A stretch of DNA of 64,000 nt from Aradus depressus (taxonomy: Eukaryota; Arthropoda; Insecta; Hemiptera; Aradidae), in NCBI GenBank assembly GCA_963662175.1, contig OY759225.1, positions 8,195,107 through 8,259,106 of the forward strand, in the 5' to 3' direction. Positions 53,161 to 64,000 of this stretch are shown in pieces (positions within the stretch are counted from its first letter, which is position 1; each line of letters begins with the position of its first letter). The notes under the pieces were generated by a model. The model ran no database searches. It worked only from the letters and a program-made list of their open reading frames with translations, and had not been told where the DNA came from. The position numbers and the translations under genes are program-made.

Positions 53161-53530
53161 AACAAAGAAATCAAAATAAACATAAAATTATTATTTTAAC
53201 TTTTGATAATTGATAACGCCGGAGCATGCGCAGAGTGGCTAGTTTGAAGAACTGAACTGATTCAAACCCCACACACAGTCAAATAGGCTTGTCGTCAGTT
53301 CGATGTGTCACACCATTTTTTTGTCATGATGTCATGCCATTTCTACCTCATGCACGTCAGTTTGTTGTGTCAGTTCAATGTGTTCAAGCCAAACTGACCG
53401 TATATGACAGGCTTAAGTCTGATTACTACCCCAAATGATCGACTGGTTTTGGAGAGGAAGCGAAAAATTAATTGATTAATTCGTTTTGGAGAAATACATT
53501 TCCAGTGATTCACCGGCCTTTTTTTTTCAG

Positions 53531-53705
53531 GAACGATCTGTTCTATTTGAAAAGTGATGAAAATGAAGTGTTGAAGAAGAAGATCGCAGGTAACTACTTG
53601 AATATACTGCAAATTCAAAAAGCCAATCTGGATCAACAAAACCAAGGACAGGTCCCGTTGACAAGCGATGAAGAGTTTACCTGGTACCCGATAGCTGTAG
53701 AGTAA
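53531..53705 (+). CDS. Candidate terminal host exon (unassigned)
   Basis: Acceptor tttttttttcag|g, then a frame NDLFYLKSDENEVLKKKIAG, NYLNILQIQKANLDQQNQGQ, VPLTSDEEFTWYPIAVE and TAA. 58 codons after one leading base. The T-tract before the acceptor is the 3' end of a family X repeat (gtgattcaccggcc + T-run). Composition and the clean acceptor favour a real last exon, but I do not recognise the protein and see no partner exon. It cannot join 42972 directly (phases differ). Confidence 0.4.
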
Positions 53706-53840
53706 CCAGAACAAGAGAGCTATAATGGGATATTATTATATTGTTCCGAACTGAATCTTTTATCTTTGGTCATTTCATATATTCATTGTTCATCTATGTA
53801 GATTAACTTGAAACATGTTCTATTTTACAACATTAATTGA

Positions 53841-54180
53841 GGGCGCCGGTAGCTCAGTGGTATGCGTGCTTGTCTTCTGAGCTCAAGATCGTGGGTTCGA
53901 AACCCGACCAAGGCCCTTAGTTTATTTTATCTGGGAGGTAAAATAAACTTAAGCACGCCGTCCTTCGGATGGGATGTTAAGCGATGGTCCCGAGCCTGTA
54001 CGATGTCAGGTACTTGTTAAAGACCCCTACCCTAGGTGAATAATATTTAGGGTAGCAAAATTTAGGACTCCCACAGTAGAGTCGGGCTCATGTCTACCAG
54101 AGTGACGAAAGAGCGCTCTGGTAGTAGGCGCTATGACCTCGTAGTTAAAGCCCGGGCATGAGTTTTAAAACCTAACCTAT
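53841..54180 (+). mobile_element. SINE-A, full-length copy (plus)
   Basis: Opens gggcgccggtagctcagtgg, ends gggcatgagttttAAAACCTAACCT. Target duplication AACATTAAT (53829-53837, 54181-54189). Confidence 0.92.
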
Positions 54181-54345
54181 AACATTAATATTCGAACTTA
54201 GTTTTATTTCTTTATTTTCATACAAAAAGTTGCCCCTGTTTTGTGTTTAGAAATGTTTTTCTTAATGTTTCATGTTATTTTAATATAATTATTGACATAT
54301 AATATATTCACCTCATTACTTGCCCGAAGGAGGTCTTAACGTTTC

Positions 54346-54490
54346 TTATCTGGGAGATGAAAAATACATGAGCACGTAGTCCTCTGGATGGGACGTAAAG
54401 CAATGCCCCGAGCCTGTGCGATATCAGCTACATGTTAACCACCAAAAGAGCGCTCTGGTAGTAGGCGATATGACCCTGACGAGTCACAAT
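54346..54490 (+). mobile_element. SINE-A degenerate fragment (plus)
   Basis: tatctgggagatgaaaaata, gatgggacgtaaagcaatg and gagcgctctggtagtaggcg are left, with deletions. Confidence 0.7.
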
Positions 54491-54504
54491 TTACAGGTTA
54501 CCTC

Positions 54505-54870
54505 AAATTAGACTCCTGACGGGAAAAACAAAACAATTATAAAAAAAAATTGAAATAAAGTCCAGGATTCTGCTGCAGGTTCCTTCCATTATCTGCTTCG
54601 GTTCCGTTATGGTAGACCCGAAGCAGTATAATCTTCTGCTTTCTAGTGTCCTGCACTGGCTTAGAATATGTACCAGAGTTTCATTTTCTTCGCCAAATTT
54701 CCTGCACAGAGTGCTTCTAGCAATGCCCACATTGTGTAAGTGTTTGTTCATATGACAGTGACCTGTGATCAGCTCTTAGATGCATTCTGCTCATATTCAG
54801 GAGCTCTCGGCTCCTTTTCTCTGAGGGTTCCGCTACAAAAAGTTTTGAATGTCTTTGCTTTGGTGAATGA
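54505..54870 (-). mobile_element. LINE 3' fragment (minus)
   Basis: Minus-strand frames give LLNMSRMHLRADHRSL and HLHNVGIARSTLCRKFGEEN ETLVHILSQC, the zinc-knuckle tail of an RNase H-bearing LINE, with a frameshift between them. Confidence 0.65.
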
Positions 54871-55129
54871 ATGGTTAGTAAGGTCTTGGATGATATTTTG
54901 AGACGTATAATAGGATCCAAAATTAATTGCTTAAAAATGACTTAATTAAAAAAAATTGATTATTTATGATGTTGACTAGAGTTCATCTTATTTAATTATT
55001 AAACAACCTGGAGTTTGTCTTAAGGTTTTTGTTTATAAAAAAGTGAGTGGTTCCACAAATTGTCTCATTTCAGCCTGCTACCTGAAAATTATCTTAAGTT
55101 CCGTTTGTGTTCTTAAGTAAAAAACAAAA

Positions 55130-55395
55130 TGTCGGTCTCATATATAATCACTGGCAATGGTACTTCCCCAGCTTAAATTTATCAACTAAGTAGTCGCTCT
55201 TCCTCTAAATACCGAATACAAAATTATCGGCAGATCTTGAGACTTTTTGAGTTGAGCCTCCCTCCACTTTGGCTGATTTCACTGAAAATTAAGAGGTGTC
55301 GTCTTTATAGGGCTTTGAAATTACATATGAAATTTCTTGTTAATACATTCAGTTCAGAAGAGATATGTAGTTATATTGACCGACTTTAAATCCGC
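55130..55395 (-). repeat. Family X copy (minus)
   Basis: Starts with rc of the family 3' end (aatcactggcaatggtactt) and contains rc of the subunit motifs. Confidence 0.55.
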
Positions 55396-55399
55396 CTGC

Positions 55400-55850
55400 T
55401 AACTACTACTGCAACTTTCACCTAAAAACTCGAATGAACTACATACTCTCCACAATAGCTAAAACTATTTACCAGTCAGATAAGAACTATTACATTCAAT
55501 TGATTCCTGGACACATCAATCTGAATGACAACGACAGAGCTGACGAACTTGCCAAGCCAGGAACAGAAAAGAACACAGTGACACTCAGAATCGACTTGAC
55601 CTTAGAAGACACCCTTTCCATCATACAACAGCAGACACTAACGGAATGGCAAACCAACTATACTGACATATCCCAAACCAAAGGACAATACCACTACAGA
55701 GTACAGGAGACAGTAACGACAAAGCCATGGTTCCACCCACACAGTGAGACACTGACGACTAAACAGATCATATACTTGACACGCCTGAGGACCGGACATG
55801 CCAGAACAAACAAATACATCTAATCAAAATAAAACCACCCCCTTACTGTG
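55400..55850 (+). mobile_element. LINE RNase H fragment (plus)
   Basis: Frame 55434-55823 encodes IQLIPGHINLNDNDRADELA K, the last two catalytic blocks of a LINE RNase H, then TNYTDISQTKGQYHYRVQET and LTRLRTGHARTNKYI stop. The zinc knuckle is lost. The copy is fairly young, since the frame is open. Confidence 0.72.
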
Positions 55851-55947
55851 AACACTAGGGGGGGGGGGGGGGGGTCGATCTGGTCTTCCCCATTACCCTC
55901 CATACCCGAACATACTCGCTCCAGCTTTATAGGACTACAATTAAGTA

Positions 55948-56195
55948 GGCCTACTACCAGAGCGCTTCTTCGTCACTCTGGTGGACATGAGCCCGACTCT
56001 ACTGTGGAAGTCCTAAATTTTGCCTACCCTAAATTTATATTCACCTAGAACTCGGGACCACCACTTAACGTCCCATCCGAAGGACGGCGTGTTTAAGTTT
56101 ATTTTATCTCCCAGATAAAATAAACTAAGGGCCTCGCTCGGGTTTCGAACACACGATCTTCAGCTCCGAAGGCAAGCACGCATACCACTGAGCTG
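55948..56195 (-). mobile_element. SINE-A copy (minus), both ends cut
   Basis: From ggcctactaccagagcgctt to accactgagctg. The tail and the first bases of the head are missing. Confidence 0.8.
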
Positions 56196-56214
56196 TGTTA
56201 AGCTTCCCCCTTTT

Positions 56215-57060
56215 CTATTTAGCCGAATTGGCTGGTAATCGATAAGTGTGCTCTTTAGAAGACTCTGGATTCACATATACAATTTAGTGTCGATACATTC
56301 ATTCTATCGGAAGTTATCGTCTTCACAGACACGAAGACACACTCTGATAGAAGTTCCGGAAAACATGAAATTCCGTTTAATATTCGGCATCGAATTTTTT
56401 GACCGATTCCATATTTTGTATAACTAGGGAAGTAAAACTAACTTGTGTGTATGTGAACACGATAACTACTCATACAATGATTGTATCGACACGAAATTTG
56501 ATGTGTGTATCCAGAAACTCATATGGACTGCACCTAGATATTCAGCCAACTTAACCAAAGAGAAGAGGAATTAGTAAGAAGTTTAACTCAAAAACGCTAA
56601 TAACTGCCGATGTAATGAATGTATCAACACGAAATTTCATACTTGAAGTCAAAATTCAATGGGGACAAAACCGGTCAAATTTCAGCTATATCGGTCTAAA
56701 TGAAGAGGGGGTTCAGGGGATGGGGCTAAATTCAAAAACCCTAATAACTGCCGCTGTAATGAATGTATCGACACGAAATTTCATATTTAAATTCAAAACC
56801 CAAAGAGGACAAAACCTGTCAAATTTCAGCGATATCGGCCTAAATGAAGAGGGAGTCCAGGGGATGGGGCTAAATTCAAAAACCTTAACAACTTCCGATG
56901 TAATGAATTTATCGACACAAAATTTAGTATGAGGATATAAGAGCCTCTATGTAAGTCAACTGTTGAATATTAGCGCAAACGGTCGAATAGTTTCAGTGGG
57001 GGATTGGTTAATTCGTTGTAGGGATGTACATAGCCGGTGATTCATCTACAACTATTTATT
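56215..57060 (+). repeat. Family X block with three tandem subunits
   Basis: Subunits of about 141-145 bp start at 56598, 56743 and 56884 (taataactgccg-tgtaatgaa). Each contains tatc-acacgaaatttcat, aatttcagc-atatcgg and aatgaagaggg. It closes with catagccggtgattcatc. It shows best that the family grows by internal tandem copies. Confidence 0.65.
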
Positions 57061-57289
57061 TTCACCCTGTATATAGTCTGCCCTTGGAAAGTTACCCCTG
57101 TTTCTAGGAACTCTCTATACATGTGATGGAAAGTAGAGTTAGCCTGTCTAACTCTAAACTTTCCCATTTCCTAGTTCCGGGTATCCTCCCACTCTGCACA
57201 TCCCCTAATCTCCATAGTTATCCTGTTCTTCAGCCATCCTACCCCACTCAACCCTTTAATAAGATTATTTTCATTTTACTTTCCAAGCA

Positions 57290-57625
57290 ATACGAATAAT
57301 AGAGGATGTTATGTAATCAGACAGAAATTCAAAATCACGTTTTCACCGGAATTTCAAATCATTCGACATTCCTACCCTGATTCGAAAAATTAAAAAAAAG
57401 AAAAGTCGTCGGTGCATTTCCAGCTTGAAAATTAAATGAATTGATATTCAGCTAAATCGGTCTACGAGAAGAAGAATAGTGGGAAGCCTTAACACGAAAA
57501 CCTTATGTAATAAATGTATCGACACAAAATTTAGTATGAAGATTCAGACGCTCATATGTAAGTCAACTACCGATTTTAAGCCCATATGGTCGTCTGGTTA
57601 TGTATGGAGAGTGTTAACGGAAAAT
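57290..57625 (+). repeat. Family X copy
   Basis: Opens with tagaggatgttatgtaatc (the usual opening, diverged), subunits to about 57620, where a Tigger element interrupts. Confidence 0.55.
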
Positions 57626-57626
57626 A

Positions 57627-58676
57627 CAGAAGAGCGTCGATTATCCGAACGTCAGTTATCCGCACTGGCTTCATGGAAAAAAAATCAAATTAGTTGTTCC
57701 ATGAGGGAAGCCTAATTAATTCTTAGGAAGAGCTTTGTTAGCTGTATAAGGAATATCAGTTTTTCTATGAATTCAGTTTGACGGGCAGACAGTCAATATT
57801 TGTTTACTAACAACGAAAGTGTATGTCTATGTATGTAATTTGTTCATTGGATTTTTCCACTGAATCTCTTTCCATTCTTATGGTCAGTTTTCAGTCAATG
57901 TTCTCAGTTTCAAATCATTCATTGCGAGTTTAGGTTAGGTTTTATGACTCATGCCCGGGCTTTAACTATGAGGTCATATCGCCTACTACCAGAGCCCGAC
58001 TCTACTGTGGGAGTTCTAAATTTTGCCTACCCTAAATTTTTATTCATCTAGGGTAGGGGTCTTTAATGAGTACCTGACATCGTACAGGCTCGGGACCATC
58101 GCTTAACGTCCCATCCGAAGGACGGCGTGCTTACGTTTATTTTACCTCCCAAATAAAATAAACTAAGAGCCTCGTTCGGGTTTTGAACCATTGAGTTACC
58201 GACGCCCTCATTCATTGTGAGGCGTACATTGAATTAGTTAGTGGTTACATATTTTAAGTAAAACTTACATGTTGACAAAAAGGAAACGAGTAGTGCTTTC
58301 ATTAAGAGATAAAATGAAAATTATTATGCGGCTGAAGAAAGGTGAAACGGATCAGGCATTAGCTATCAAGTTCGGTGTTGGTAATTCAACGCTATTCTGA
58401 TTCAATCACTAAATATGCACTTAATCTTGACAATGAGCAGGGCACTTCACATCGTAAAACTATGAAAACCCCGGAATCCGAATTCTTGGAAGATGCTACA
58501 TTTACTTGGTTTTTGCAAAAACGGGCTTCTGGGGCCCATTTTGTGTGAAAAAGTAGCGGAATTTAACATTGGCTTGGTTGTGACTCTTCATTCATGGCAA
58601 GTTCTGGGTGGCTCAAAAATTTCGATTATCCGATCCACCCCACACAACATTAGTTCGGATAATCGACGCTCTATTG
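57627..58676 (+). mobile_element. Defective Tigger/pogo element with nested SINE-A
   Basis: Ends cagaagagcgtcgattatcc and rc caatagagcgtcgattatcc, TA on both sides (57625-57626, 58677-58678). From 58269 the plus strand encodes MLTKRKRVVLSLRDKMKIIM RLKKGETDQALAIKFGVGNS, the CENP-B-like helix-turn-helix of a Tigger transposase. It then shifts frame and goes on as KTPESEFLEDATFTWFLQKR. The catalytic DDE part is gone. Confidence 0.85.
57932..58208 (-). mobile_element. SINE-A copy (minus) inside the Tigger element
   Basis: Opens tttaggttaggttttatgac; flanks tcattcattgcgag (left) and tcattcattgtgag (right) are the target duplication with one difference. The head is partly deleted after the B box. 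Confidence 0.85.
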
Positions 58677-58689
58677 TACATTAACGGTA

Positions 58690-59114
58690 ATTCACGGACA
58701 TCTTTTTAATTATAAAAAGAGGACAAGATGTAAATGTTTAATAGTGTTTCATTCATTATTTGTCTAAATTGAGTGACAATTGGAGTGGGGAAGTTGAGGT
58801 TGTCTCGTGAATTTACCGAGAGATCTGAGTCTGTCGGCGCCTTATGTATTATTTATTTGAATTTATCTGCCATTAGGGTAGAGACTGGTTGTCAGTTGAA
58901 TCTTCCCTGTGACATGTAGATCTGTTGCTATCACGGAAGATTTACATTATTTAAAATGATTATCTAGTAGTCAGCTCATTCATAAGATATAAGAGGACCA
59001 AAGTACATTTCGGACAGCACTTGTGCAGGGTGTCCCTACAATCATCGGTACGACTGGGTAAATTTTGTTACTACCCCCAGCTGTACGATGTATAGAAGAA
59101 GTAATCTAATCGCT
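58690..59114. other. Unassigned stretch
   Basis: No exon or element ends recognised. Confidence 0.35.
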
Positions 59115-59815
59115 TGTGATGTATAAAATTACACACATTGTAATTATTAAAATATTATAAAATTAATTATATATTTATTTGTTTTGTTTTAAAACAAACC
59201 AATGAGTGGAGAACAAAAGACGACCATCAGCTGTTTCAAATAGAGTGGACGAGTCCAAGTTGGGTTGTGGAGGCGAGATGAGATGTGAAGGTGGACAGTC
59301 TAGGAGTGAGAAAAGTGTTTAGACTTAAGGTGTGGTGAACCAAGTAGGTGTGATATAACATTGAAATAGATGCGCGAACGAGGTACTTTTATTTATTTAT
59401 ATGTATATAATATAAATGCCCAAAATATCAAAGAATTATAAATTAGATTGTAAGATTTTTTTTTTTTATTGATTTTTTTTTATTTCCTACTTAGTTTTTC
59501 ATTTTATAATTTAGGTTTAGGTAAATAAACCCAAATATTTGTTCTCTCACAGGATGTCAAATATATGGTAGTCTGACCTCTCACAGATTTTTATTTAAGT
59601 AATAGCTAAAAAAAAAATCTGTGAGAGGTCAGACTACCTTATATTTGACATCCTGCGAAATAATCACTTCTCACTACATCAGCCATCTTCATATTATTTG
59701 TTCTCTTATTCTATGCTATTCATTTTCCCAGTTAACCTAGTAAGATCATTTGGATTGGATTTAACATTTTTGAAAAATTTAAAAAAAACAATATGGCATC
59801 TCTTCAGTAAATTTA
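59115..59815 (+). repeat. Repeat family Y copy 2, interrupted by a hairpin element
   Basis: Matches 38730-39340 in order (aaaacaaaccaatg... gacgaccatcagctgttt, gcgaacgaggtacttttat, cattttcccagttaac, aatatggcatctctt). The copy at 38730 is the uninterrupted form at the hairpin site. Confidence 0.6.
59547..59694. mobile_element. Hairpin element with 11-bp TSD
   Basis: Target duplication TATTTGTTCTC (59536-59546, 59695-59705). The inserted 148 bp is a near-perfect hairpin (ggatgtcaaatatatggtag + tctgacctctcacagattttt with its mirror) and then gaaataatcacttctcac + tacatcagccatcttcatat. The tail piece is shared with family Z sequences at 12640 and 37800. Confidence 0.75.
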
Positions 59816-59889
59816 GAAGCACTTTCTTCAAAATTCGATATTTTTTTAGGGCCCTATTTGGAAATTACTGTAGAAATCAAAATTAAATT

Positions 59890-60465
59890 GAAGACCAGCA
59901 ATAATTTCTACAGGAAATGTGGTAATTTTGTTTATTTGTTTATTTATTATTAAATTTATTAATTAAATTATTATTTTTATTTTTATTTTTATTTAACACT
60001 ATAAATTTAGTTAAGGACAGTGGTCTGTTGTGATGTGTGGGCCTGGGGCCCGGGGCCTACCTGTACCATACATAAAAGCCTCACTCTGCTCCCTCTAGAT
60101 GGGGCTACAACACATGTATCCTCTTCCCTCTAAGTCCCTTATTATTATTCCAGTCTTACATGGTCATACAAGCACCCTCCCTTCTATAACCTGATATCAT
60201 TTGGCATAAATTACCCATCAGGGTCCAAGCACCAAGCACCAAAGCACCCTCCACACAGACTCTGCTGGTTCCAAACCTCCCCCATACCGTCTCACTGGAA
60301 TATTGAAACATTATTGATTAACTTCAATGGTAACTCAACAAAATTAACCCAAGAACCACAACGTTGGGTACCATAATTAAAAAATATGAAATAATAAAAT
60401 AAAAATAAATTTAAATTAATAAATATTTCATTTGGATTTTTTCTAAAATATCAAAATATATATAT
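59890..60465. other. Unassigned stretch
   Basis: AT-rich with a less AT-rich part at 60020-60300 (gggcctggggcccggggcc). No coding signal that I trust. Confidence 0.35.
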
Positions 60466-60470
60466 ATTTG

Positions 60471-60820
60471 GGGCCGGTAGCTCAGTGGTATGAGTGCTTG
60501 CATTCTAAGCTCAAGAACGTGGGTTCGAAACCCGACCGAGGCCCTTAGTTTATTTTATCTGGGAGGTAAAATATACTTAAGCACGCCGTCCTTCGGATGG
60601 GACGTTAAGCGATAATCTCGAGCCTGTACGATGTCAGGTACTCGATAAAGACCCCTGCCCTAGGTGAATAAAAATTTAGGGTAGGCAAAATTTAGGACTC
60701 CCACAGTAGAGTCGGGCTCATGTCCACCAGAGTGACGAAAGAGCGCTCTGGTAGTAAGCGATATGACCTCGTAGTTAAAGCCCGGGCATGTGTCATAAAA
60801 CCTAACCAAACCTAACCTAT
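60471..60820 (+). mobile_element. SINE-A, full-length copy (plus)
   Basis: Opens gggccggtagctcagtgg, ends catAAAACCTAACCAAACC TAACC. A Tigger-like element begins directly after it, in a TA of the SINE flank. Confidence 0.92.
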
Positions 60821-60821
60821 A

Positions 60822-61714
60822 CAGTAGAACCTCTATACCTAAGTCGAACATCAAGGGAGACGCCAAAAAAATCGAGTTATAGAGTTTTCGACTTAGGCGG
60901 ATTTTGATTCGACTTGTAGAGGTTAAGATTCATTCTAACTAATTTTGAGTTAGAGAGGTGAAATAAATAAAAATTCAAGTTACAGAGGTAACAAACATTT
61001 TTTATTATTGTTGACAGAGTACCTACTCATTGGTAGGCCAAATTGTTCAGCAACATCTTTCTTCTTTTGAAAGCTCTTCACAGGTTCGAGCACTTCTAAC
61101 TTTTTAGCGAGATTCAAAGTTTTCGGTTTACATTTCACAGCACTCATGTTTTAACAATTTTATTCGTAAACTGTTGTAAAAATTGATGTGTATTGCGGTA
61201 GAACCAAACTACTTCTGACAATTTTTCAATGGACAACAAATGACTTGCTTCGCTAAAGTTGAAATGAAATCAATAATAATACCCTTTATCATTTCTTAGA
61301 ATTGGTAATCCTATTTATTGTATACTCCTAAATTGTTTTATAAGAAACAATGGTGTACATTGTCGGCAAATGGTAATTTATTTTTCTTCGAGCTATAGAG
61401 GTAATAAGTTTCAAATAATCGAGTTGTAAAGGTTGTAAAATAAAAACATTGCTATGTTCGAGATACAGAGGTCCAATTTATTTTTTCGAGTTATAGAGGG
61501 AAAATATGTACCAAAATGGCTTGTAGGGACTCACTGATTATTTCGACTAATAGAGGGTTGAGATTTCGAGTAATGGAGGTTTTGGGGCTTGAAGGGAAAG
61601 GAACAAAACTTTTTTTCGAGTTTTGGAGGTTTTCGACTTAATGAGGTTCGACTTATCGAGGTTCGACTTATCGAGGTTCGACTTATCGAGGTTCGACTTA
61701 AAGAGGTTCTACTG
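60822..61714 (-). mobile_element. Tigger/pogo-like element with transposase N-terminal remnant
   Basis: Ends cagtagaacctctatac and rc cagtagaacctctttaag, TA on both sides (60820-60821, 61715-61716). On the minus strand from ATG 61147 it encodes MSAVKCKPKTLNLAKKLEVL and KKKDVAEQFGLPMS, the DNA-binding start of a Tigger transposase. The interior is rich in tcgag-tatagaggt motifs; the right end has four tandem gaggttcgacttat units. Confidence 0.83.
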
Positions 61715-61753
61715 TATATAATGCTTATGACCTAGATGTTGAGCATCTATAAC

Positions 61754-61754
<1 letters not shown>

Positions 61755-61803
<49 letters not shown>
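61755..61803. repeat. (TA)n microsatellite
   Basis: About 45 bp of pure TA. Confidence 0.9.
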
Positions 61804-61807
<4 letters not shown>

Positions 61808-61913
61808 GGTGTCCTTTTTAGATGGCCCGGCTGAATTTCTCTTGAACCGATAACGTTATAAAAAAAATAAAAAATACGTATTTAATATTTTTCAGTCTAC
61901 ATATATATATAGA

Positions 61914-62260
61914 GGGCGCCGGTAGCTCAGTGGTATGCGTGCTTGACTTCTGAGCTCAAGGTCGTGGGTTCGTAGCCCAACCGAGGCCCTATGTTTATTT
62001 TATCTGGGAGGTAAAATAAACTAAAGCACGCCGTCCTTCGGATGGGACGTTAAGCGATGGTCCCGAGCCTGTACGATGTCAGGTACTCGTTAAAGACCCC
62101 TACCCTAGATGAATAAAAATTTAGGGTAGGCAAAATTTAGGACTCCCACAGTAGAGTCGGGCTCATGTCCACCAGAGTGACGAAAGAGCGCTCTGGTAGT
62201 AGGCGATATGACCTCGTAGTTAAAGCCCGGGCATGAGTCATAAAACCTAACCTAACCTAT
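61914..62260 (+). mobile_element. SINE-A, full-length copy (plus)
   Basis: Opens gggcgccggtagctcagtgg, ends catgagtcataAAACCTAACCTAACC. Flanks are TA repeats on both sides, so the target duplication is not resolvable. Confidence 0.93.
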
Positions 62261-62935
62261 ATATATATATAATGATATGCCATCAAATTTGTCTATATTT
62301 GCAAAAATATTCAATCTAATCGAAAGGTATTTCCTTACTTGGTTGACAAGGAAAACGAATAGCATAGAATCGAGAACCGAAATTAGGTTTATTTAAACTA
62401 ACCTACATTATGAAAAAAAGAATAACTTTCCGATCCTCGCACTAAATTTTGTGGCGATTAATTCATTATATCCGCTGTCATTGGGATTTTTGAGTTTAAA
62501 AAAAAAAAATTAAAAAATTCGATTAGGTCGTTTTCACAAAATTTTAATATTCTCCCTCAATTACTGTATATTTCGAAGTTTCAATTTAGGTATACATTTT
62601 AATGTAACATGTAAGCCCATATAAGAGGGAAAGAAACTTTATAACTGAATTCACTCATTTATGTATCATTTTATGTATCATTTCATTATGTTAAATATTT
62701 TAGGAATGTAATTTGAGATTGATAATGAAGGCATATTATATAAATATATAGCCTTGACGATAAAATTAACTCCAGCTTCAGTCTTGTGTGAAGAGATTAG
62801 AGGCTTCGCGGGAAAATTCATTATTAAATATTTGGAAGTTTCATTAAAATGTATCCGGCGTAACATATGAAATTTGTGAGAAGGGGTAATTGAGGTTATT
62901 ATTACAGTTAGTTACAGTGACTCAAAGCGGGCATC
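62261..62935. other. Unassigned AT-rich stretch
   Basis: Only short frames. A family X-like end lies near 62440-62470 (ttgtggcgattaattcatt). Confidence 0.35.
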
Positions 62936-62937
62936 AA

Positions 62938-63240
62938 CTACAAGGTCATATCGCCTACTACCTATCAATTTTCAGCGGAATTAGCTAAGAGGGTGAGAGG
63001 ATCAGGAAGGGCTCAACTGAAAAAACAAACAATAACAGCATATATAATGAATGTATCGATATGAAAATATATATTAAAACCCATAACTTGAGAAGGCACC
63101 TAATAATTTTCCCCGAAATCGGTCGAAATTAAGTGGAGACCAGAAAAGGACTCTACATAAATACTCTGATAACTGCCGATGTAATGAACGTATCGACACA
63201 AAATTTGGAAGGAGCGAAAACTGATTTGAAATTTTGTTAC
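62938..63240 (+). repeat. Family X block with SINE-A scrap
   Basis: Begins with a 28-bp SINE-A remnant (caactacaaggtcatatcgc), then family X subunits (gccgatgtaatgaacgtatc). Confidence 0.5.
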
Positions 63241-63268
63241 ATTAGGAAAATATGCTGTATATAAGGTA

Positions 63269-63530
63269 TATATTATCTGGGAGGTAAAATAAAATTAAGC
63301 ACGCCGTCCTTCGGATGGGACGTTAAGCGATGGTCCCGAGCCTGTACGATGTCAGGTACTCGATAAAGACCCTTGCCCCAAGTGAATAAAAATTTAGGGT
63401 AGGCAAAATTTAGGACTCCCATAGTAGAGTCGGGCTCATTTCCACCAGAGTGACGAATGAGTGCTCTAATAGTAGGCGATATGACCTCGTATTTAAAGCC
63501 CGCGCATGAGTCATAAAACCTAACCTAACT
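63269..63530 (+). mobile_element. SINE-A copy (plus), head missing
   Basis: Starts tatctgggaggtaaaataaa, ends catgagtcataAAACCTAACCTAAC. Confidence 0.88.
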
Positions 63531-63539
63531 ACCTACATC

Positions 63540-63780
63540 AGCCATCTTCATATTATACAATTTCGTGTCGATACAATAATTTTATATCCAGATTTATTGT
63601 GTTCACGGACAGAAATTCCGGAAATTATGAAATTCCAATGATTTCTGACCGATTACATAACTCTGAAAAACTTTAATAAAGTTCGTTGTAATGAAGTTTC
63701 AGAAGCTTTAAGTAAGTCAACTTTAAATTCGTTTTGTGGAAGTTCATTGACGGTGATTCGACGACTTTTTTTTTTTATTT
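63540..63780. repeat. Family X ends in both directions
   Basis: tcagccatcttcatattata, then rc opening motif (ccgattacataactc), then the 3' end ttcattgacggtgattcgacgac and a T-run. Confidence 0.5.
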
Positions 63781-63936
63781 TAATTCGCAACATGAACAAT
63801 AATTTATCCTAGAAGTATAATCCACTGGAGTGTTCATTTCAAACGCTAATTCGGGGTTATTGGGGATTCAATTAAATAACTTAGGGAGAGAGAATCAGGT
63901 TACTTGGGACATGTTGTTTGAAACAATTTGACCTAA

Positions 63937-63993
63937 ATGATGAAACTGTCCGAGAAGATGAAGGAAGCCGACAGAGATCCTGGACCAAGTTGG
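63937..63993 (+). CDS. Very weak exon candidate at window end
   Basis: MMKLSEKMKEADRDPGPSW followed by a GT donor-like gtaaagt. The protein-like composition and the lack of repeat match are the only support. The window ends seven bases later. Confidence 0.18.
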
Positions 63994-64000
63994 GTAAAGT

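Overview
The window is a gene-poor, AT-rich, intron-rich stretch of an animal nuclear genome packed with transposable elements. The element set is BEL/Pao, Jockey-type LINEs, Penelope-like elements, pogo/Tigger and hAT DNA elements, and tRNA-derived SINEs whose tails resemble the arthropod telomere repeat TTAGG. This points to an arthropod, most likely an insect. I cannot name the species.

Two host genes can be built exon by exon. (1) Positions 105-11242, + strand: the last eight coding exons of the largest subunit of RNA polymerase III (POLR3A/RPC1). They run from the trigger-loop region to the stop codon, about 360 codons. The last intron (9104-11160) is a textbook U12-type AT-AC intron. 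Every intron between these exons except the first carries transposon remains. (2) Positions 21550-34189, - strand: a complete nine-exon gene for a TMEM135-family membrane protein of 407 residues. All phases match and all introns are GT-AG. The two genes converge, and a near-pristine BEL/Pao retrotransposon (14846-21456, LTRs with no visible difference, 5-bp target duplication, one 1745-codon gag-pol frame) lies between them, ending 93 bp past the TMEM135 stop codon.

From 34.2 kb to the end only three weak host exon candidates are visible (42807-42972, 53531-53705, 63937-63993). The rest is nested repeats: (a) a tRNA-headed SINE of about 340 bp in more than 20 copies on both strands; (b) a second tRNA-like SINE with a poly(A) tail; (c) a very abundant family ('family X') built from 115-145 bp subunits; (d) several LINE 3' ends; (e) pogo/Tigger and hAT derivatives with transposase remnants; (f) a Penelope-like fragment and foldback elements that carry hammerhead-ribozyme-like motifs.

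The most interesting material is the hammerhead set. At least seven loci share the core CUGANGA...GAAA (or a decayed form of it), helix I and II pairings that change together, and a self-complementary helix III that differs between loci (AGUACU, ACCGGU, ACUAGU, AGCGCU). One lies directly behind a Penelope-type endonuclease reading frame. Two foldback elements carry a mirrored pair each and have 12-bp target duplications. Other notable points are the U12 intron, a LINE insertion that duplicated the splice donor of a POLR3A exon, a filled/empty LINE site pair inside the window, and SINE insertions whose TTAGG tails abut target duplications ending in AGG.
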